DNA of 64,000 nt from positions 39,730,106 to 39,794,105 of the forward strand of contig OZ020303.1 of assembly GCA_963971305.1 (NCBI GenBank), written 5' to 3'. The notes under the pieces are model-generated. The model had not been told where the DNA came from. It saw nothing but the letters and a program-made list of their open reading frames with translations, and searched no databases. Shown in pieces: positions 60,058 to 64,000 of the stretch. The translations under genes were made by a program, and so were the position numbers. How positions within the stretch are numbered: position 1 is the first letter of the stretch; each line of letters opens with the position of its first letter. The DNA comes from Arcuatula senhousia. Lineage: Eukaryota; Mollusca; Bivalvia; Mytilida; Mytilidae.

Positions 60058-63000
60058 TTAGTAGAAATCCATCAAGTATCTTGGTTTTTTAACAGTTCTC
60101 CCACGTCTCGACCTTTCACAGCTCAGTACAATTGGCACAATTTCCTCTTCCTCAAACGTCTCGCTTACTTCTTCATTGATCGTCATTGTATCAGTCTGAA
60201 GAGAGCTGGTCAGCCTATTGTAAGTCTCCTCATCTAATGTATATACAACCTGACCAGGTAACAAAGGGGGTATTACACGTTCTAATATACAATTAATTGG
60301 TATATCTCTTTGAATGTCTTTATGAAATTCAAGGCCACCAGTTTCTTTATACAGAATCGCTTTGCACACTAAGTCAGTTTCAAAAACACATTCAGTGAAA
60401 CTTCCGAGAGACAACTGGTCATCCAACATGACCGCCACCAAATCATTTTCATCATAAATAGAGTCTAACACTGGTCCGGCGGGTAAATTTGAACTTTGCA
60501 TTTTATCAATTGTGTGTGGTTCTGTAAGTGACGGGTCTTCAGCTGTTTTGTTGATTCGAATGTCGGTAACAGACAGATCTATCGATGCATATTTAGGTGG
60601 GATATTGTTTTGGTACATATTGAGAGGCAGCGTACCTGCATTAAACTTCGTTGTATCGGCTCTTACGCTTCGCTGTCGTACTCCTTTTCCATATCTCTCC
60701 CTAAATTCAAACAAAAGTTTCACGTCTTCTTTAGAGACACTGGACGGCTTGTCACGTTGAAACTTTGGAAACTCAGCAAGGGATAGATACTGTTTTGGAC
60801 TCTCATACCCTGACGTTTTCTTTGATGTGAAATAATGATATCCACAAAGCGATACTCTCTTAACACATTCAACGACACCTCTGAGAAAATCCCTTGCACA
60901 GTCAAGAACTGATGGTGTTTCTGTTTTTAACCGCAACATACTGTGCAATTGTTCATTTACTAACGTAAGAGCTGAATTAATATCAACTTTCTCCAAGTAT
61001 TTTGATTCTATACCAGTAATTTGCTCGGAAAGAGACTCCAACATTGTTCGAAGCATATGAATGGACTGTATTGTTTTAGAGGCTGGTACGCCATGAGGTC
61101 CTTGTAAGCAGTTAATTTTCAAATCTAGAAGTGTCTTGGCTTCAGATGTGCACTTTTCAAAGAACTTTTCAACGTCTTTCAACTTAGAAATTGACATCCT
61201 GATATCATCGCTATGACCACTTCCCAATATTTCGGTATGTACAGAAAATGACTTGTAAATATCACGGAGTACAGACAGATATTTGTGCATTGGTGACAAA
61301 GACGTTACAAGTCTGATATTTTTCGATCCAGAGTCTATAACAAACAGAGTGTTGCCTTCAATACATATTCCTGATGGTTGCGAAAACTGGCAATCTTTAC
61401 CAAGACCATCCTCATTCCCTTCCTCTCCTTTCCCAGCGAACAAAACAACATCAGGTTGGTTAAGTGATACATTTTCAATGTCTTTAATCTTGTATAATGC
61501 TCTTTTCCCAACGTCAGAGTATATTAATTCAGTTCCAACTATGACAATTCCATGTGGTTGGTTGCAGAATTCGGTACCAGTTTTTAGAATTACAGAGACT
61601 GTGTTTGAATCCAATTCTAGGCGCAGAATACCAGCTGTATGATCGGCTAAGTACAGATAGTTTGAAGAGTAGGCTAATCCAAAACATCCACTCATATGTG
61701 GTACACTAATAGAGTACAAACTTGTTCCAAAAAGGTCATAGCCATAGGCAGCAACCTTTCGTTTCACAGAAACCTGCAAGATTGACTTTGTTTTCTGATC
61801 TGCTACAAAGAACAAATCTTTGTCAACTTTAACCAGTTTCGTAGGTACAACAGCGTCAATGCCAATGTCAAAAACCCTGACTGTGTCTTTTGTGCCTCTT
61901 GGAAGACCTGTCGCCTCTATTCTGCTATTGATAATTTGTCTTAGGGTTTTTAGATTACTTTTTTCAGGATTTGTTATCTCCAAAAACGTGGCATATTCAC
62001 ACAAGTTTCTTTTGGTTGATTTAGATATGTCTAATTTCAGAGTATCTTTATGGTCTATGTAGACTATTTTGTTTTTGCCACTTTCACACACGAACAGGAT
62101 TCCATCTAAATTCATAATCGAACTTGGTGTGCTCAGACCTTTTGCCAACTGTTTGACCTCTGCTGGATAGTGAAGTCTAACTGAATATATAACTCCTACC
62201 CGATCAGCAACGTACAATACAGATGGATCATCCGAAAGACATATGTCTACTGGTTCCTTTAAAATCCTTGGATGATTGTCATCACATTTTCTGTACTTTT
62301 CTGGAACGACAGTACATACGACCATATCATTATCTGAATTGTGCAGACAGTCAAGGACTTTTTCTGAACTTATTTCGGCAATTGCAGCAGTTGCCTGTCG
62401 ATCCTTCCGTTGCACAGAATCCAATGAAATGTTTTCTCTAAACACATTACCCATTGTTGTCTGTGTTTGTCTTAACATTCGAAGAATAATCAAATTTATT
62501 CGGTAATTGTCAACTAAGAGCCACCAGTTTGACAAACTACCTGCTAGACATTTTCCAATATGAACCGCATCCGGACCTACACCAGTTAGACTTAATTCTG
62601 GAATTTGTCGACCCTCTATTTTGTCATCAATTATTTTTTCCATTGCAGTTTTATTTTTCTGTTCACAATCATGAATAACAACCATCACGACCATTCTATT
62701 ACACTTGATATTGTTCTCAATACATCTCTCACATGCTCGTAATTGTGGTAGTATAGAAATCTGGCCATTTATTTTACACTGATTACAGACCTGTCCCAGC
62801 TCTCTGCATGCTTCACAACTTCGATTACAACAAATACTGACATCTCCAACAACTTTTCCCTCTTCTTTTTTCAGTTCAAGACACCCAGAACATATTTGTG
62901 CTTCTTGTACCCTCTTTTCTACCAATTTTTTAACATCGTCACTACTCTGTATATGTGATGAATAGTCAAGTCCAACGGGAAGACTGACTGAATTTGTCAA

Positions 63001-64000
63001 ATCAGTTAAAACCAGAGTGTCGGCATCTTTAATCATAGAATCTTTTAATGCTTTTATACCTGCTACATCTAGATTAGGATTGTTCTTGACATAATTAGCA
63101 TCTATATCAAATTTTGAACCCACAAGAACTTTCCTTATTGGATCAAAGCTTAGTTCTGGTTTTAAACCTATGCCATCTCTACCCATAGACATACCGAAAA
63201 TTGAACATCTTTCATTTTCAACCAATGGAATTACTGACATATTGTTAAGAAGGTGAATGATGCAAAGCAGGAGTTCAATAATAATGCCAGGTCGTGTGGT
63301 GAATGCAGGGGAATGATGTCTGCATGTTCTTTCGTCTGGTAGTGGCAGATTGAATCTTTCCAAATCAAAAGGAGATTGCCTTCCCCTTTTAAAGTTTCCT
63401 GGCCCACGCACAAAATTGTATGTTTTGTTACCACCAAGGTATAATAAACTGTTGCACCAATTAACAACGACAGGATCCCATATAAACTTTATGCCATCAT
63501 GTTTATGAATGTTACTGTGATGAATGTATTTTGTAATGTTATCAATTATTTTGTAGAAAATATGATCATCTGGAACTTCTCCTTTAGATATTAACAAATC
63601 TAATCTTTCTGCAACTCTATCAGCAAAAATAAGTCTTTCACCTCCTGCATCAAAGCAAGGATTACTCATGTGTAGTGGTAATACAGCTTGTATATTTTCA
63701 TACAAGTTTTCATCATGGAATTCGGATTCAAAATCACTACAAGAATCATAATCATCTAAAGCTGATATACTATTTAATTGGTCATCAGAAATACTGATAT
63801 ACTCTTGTGATTCGTGGCATTCAGCAAGTTTTGGTGAACGAGGGAATTCAGTATTAATAGAGTCTGAGATACTCATGCCAAAATCATCTTTACTGTATGT
63901 TTCATTTAAATCTGTAGTATTGTCTGGCAATTCTGAATTGTATGTTTCATCTGGCATACTTGTCATATTAATGTCAGATGGTAGTTCACATGTTTGGCAA
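60058..64000 (-). CDS. Large intronless NHL-repeat protein with transposase-like segments (5' end open)
   Basis: One frame of 1,302 codons from ATG 63966 to TAA 60058; it stays open upstream to the window edge, so the true start may lie outside. Residues below count from that ATG. 1-95: acidic, Ser/Asp-rich. 165-215: a block with YLGGNKTYNFVRGP and NLPLPDERTCR. 254-287: FGMSMGRDGIGL...KVLVGSKFD. 359-434: about 13 cysteines in CxxC-type pairs, probably zinc-binding. 464-482: GPDAVHIGKCLAGSLSNWW. About 570-895: at least five NHL-type beta-propeller repeats (QPHGIVIVGTELIYSDVGKR, QPSGICIEGNTLFVIDSGSK). 900-1045: helical, with NEQLHS and GYHYFTS. 1170-1260: possibly a small barrel. The C-terminus is basic, RRGRTVKKPRYL. 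Blocks outside the propeller resemble pieces of a P-element/THAP9-like transposase core; this is inference. No role is known. Lack of introns suggests an origin by retroposition or from a transposon. Confidence 0.85.
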   Translation of the reverse strand, partial: CQTCELPSDINMTSMPDETYNSELPDNTTDLNETYSKDDFGMSISDSINTEFPRSPKLAECHESQEYISISDDQLNSISALDDYDSCSDFESEFHDENLYENIQAVLPLHMSNPCFDAGGERLIFADRVAERLDLLISKGEVPDDHIFYKIIDNITKYIHHSNIHKHDGIKFIWDPVVVNWCNSLLYLGGNKTYNFVRGPGNFKRGRQSPFDLERFNLPLPDERTCRHHSPAFTTRPGIIIELLLCIIHLLNNMSVIPLVENERCSIFGMSMGRDGIGLKPELSFDPIRKVLVGSKFDIDANYVKNNPNLDVAGIKALKDSMIKDADTLVLTDLTNSVSLPVGLDYSSHIQSSDDVKKLVEKRVQEAQICSGCLELKKEEGKVVGDVSICCNRSCEACRELGQVCNQCKINGQISILPQLRACERCIENNIKCNRMVVMVVIHDCEQKNKTAMEKIIDDKIEGRQIPELSLTGVGPDAVHIGKCLAGSLSNWWLLVDNYRINLIILRMLRQTQTTMGNVFRENISLDSVQRKDRQATAAIAEISSEKVLDCLHNSDNDMVVCTVVPEKYRKCDDNHPRILKEPVDICLSDDPSVLYVADRVGVIYSVRLHYPAEVKQLAKGLSTPSSIMNLDGILFVCESGKNKIVYIDHKDTLKLDISKSTKRNLCEYATFLEITNPEKSNLKTLRQIINSRIEATGLPRGTKDTVRVFDIGIDAVVPTKLVKVDKDLFFVADQKTKSILQVSVKRKVAAYGYDLFGTSLYSISVPHMSGCFGLAYSSNYLYLADHTAGILRLELDSNTVSVILKTGTEFCNQPHGIVIVGTELIYSDVGKRALYKIKDIENVSLNQPDVVLFAGKGEEGNEDGLGKDCQFSQPSGICIEGNTLFVIDSGSKNIRLVTSLSPMHKYLSVLRDIYKSFSVHTEILGSGHSDDIRMSISKLKDVEKFFEKCTSEAKTLLDLKINCLQGPHGVPASKTIQSIHMLRTMLESLSEQITGIESKYLEKVDINSALTLVNEQLHSMLRLKTETPSVLDCARDFLRGVVECVKRVSLCGYHYFTSKKTSGYESPKQYLSLAEFPKFQRDKPSSVSKEDVKLLFEFRERYGKGVRQRSVRADTTKFNAGTLPLNMYQNNIPPKYASIDLSVTDIRINKTAEDPSLTEPHTIDKMQSSNLPAGPVLDSIYDENDLVAVMLDDQLSLGSFTECVFETDLVCKAILYKETGGLEFHKDIQRDIPINCILERVIPPLLPGQVVYTLDEETYNRLTSSLQTDTMTINEEVSETFEEEEIVPIVLSCERSRRGRTVKKPRYLMDFY

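Overview
ORGANISM. This is animal nuclear DNA, most likely from a mollusc and probably a bivalve. It is AT-rich and dominated by non-coding repeats of a style common in bivalve genomes: 'accaagtttcattgaaat' stretches, GGCGGCCATTTTGAAAATGGCC dyads, GACGGACGAC tails, and AAT microsatellites beside hairpins. The only convincing gene is a large intronless NHL-repeat protein with transposase-like segments, a type I associate with marine invertebrates. The species cannot be fixed from the sequence alone.

LAYOUT. (1) 1-54,561 is a continuous head-to-tail train of non-coding repeat units, all in one orientation and separated by short (AAT)n tracts. I name the families by their ends. A1-A5 are satellite-like units of 942, 947, 942, 937 and 937 bp. 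Together they make about 34 full copies between 1 and 43,159, including a 15-copy near-identical A5 block at 27,173-41,228. B1-B3 and C are longer units with another left hairpin; the B right halves match the A units that follow them. H1-H5 are five further families at 17,399-21,228 and 43,282-54,561. About 21 orphan hairpins of 46-54 bp sit between units. (2) 55,030-58,132 is a probable non-autonomous CACTA/EnSpm-like DNA transposon with 45-bp inverted ends and subterminal repeats, carrying a nested hairpin repeat. (3) 58,133-60,057 is intergenic, with a 21-bp minisatellite and a possible terminal exon. (4) 60,058-64,000 is one minus-strand reading frame of at least 1,302 residues, open at the window edge.

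HOW IT FITS TOGETHER. Read on the minus strand, H1-H4 end in a short hairpin, exactly 8 nt, then CTAG or CTTG, then T of the ATT tract. A units end in a longer hairpin, 12 nt, CTGA, then T. Their other ends are TC-rich. This is the plan of a non-autonomous Helitron (rolling-circle) element: 5' TC, 3' hairpin plus CTRR, insertion at A/T, tandem head-to-tail products. I read the 54 kb as a rolling-circle-element graveyard or nursery built inside AAT microsatellites. No Rep/helicase frame is present, so any enzyme would have to come from elsewhere. The most unusual points are the orphan hairpins that multiply without a body, a one-base bulge kept in stems of different sequence, orphan hairpins placed at array boundaries, and swapping of hairpin ends between related bodies. 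Short reading frames inside the repeats are artefacts and are not annotated.
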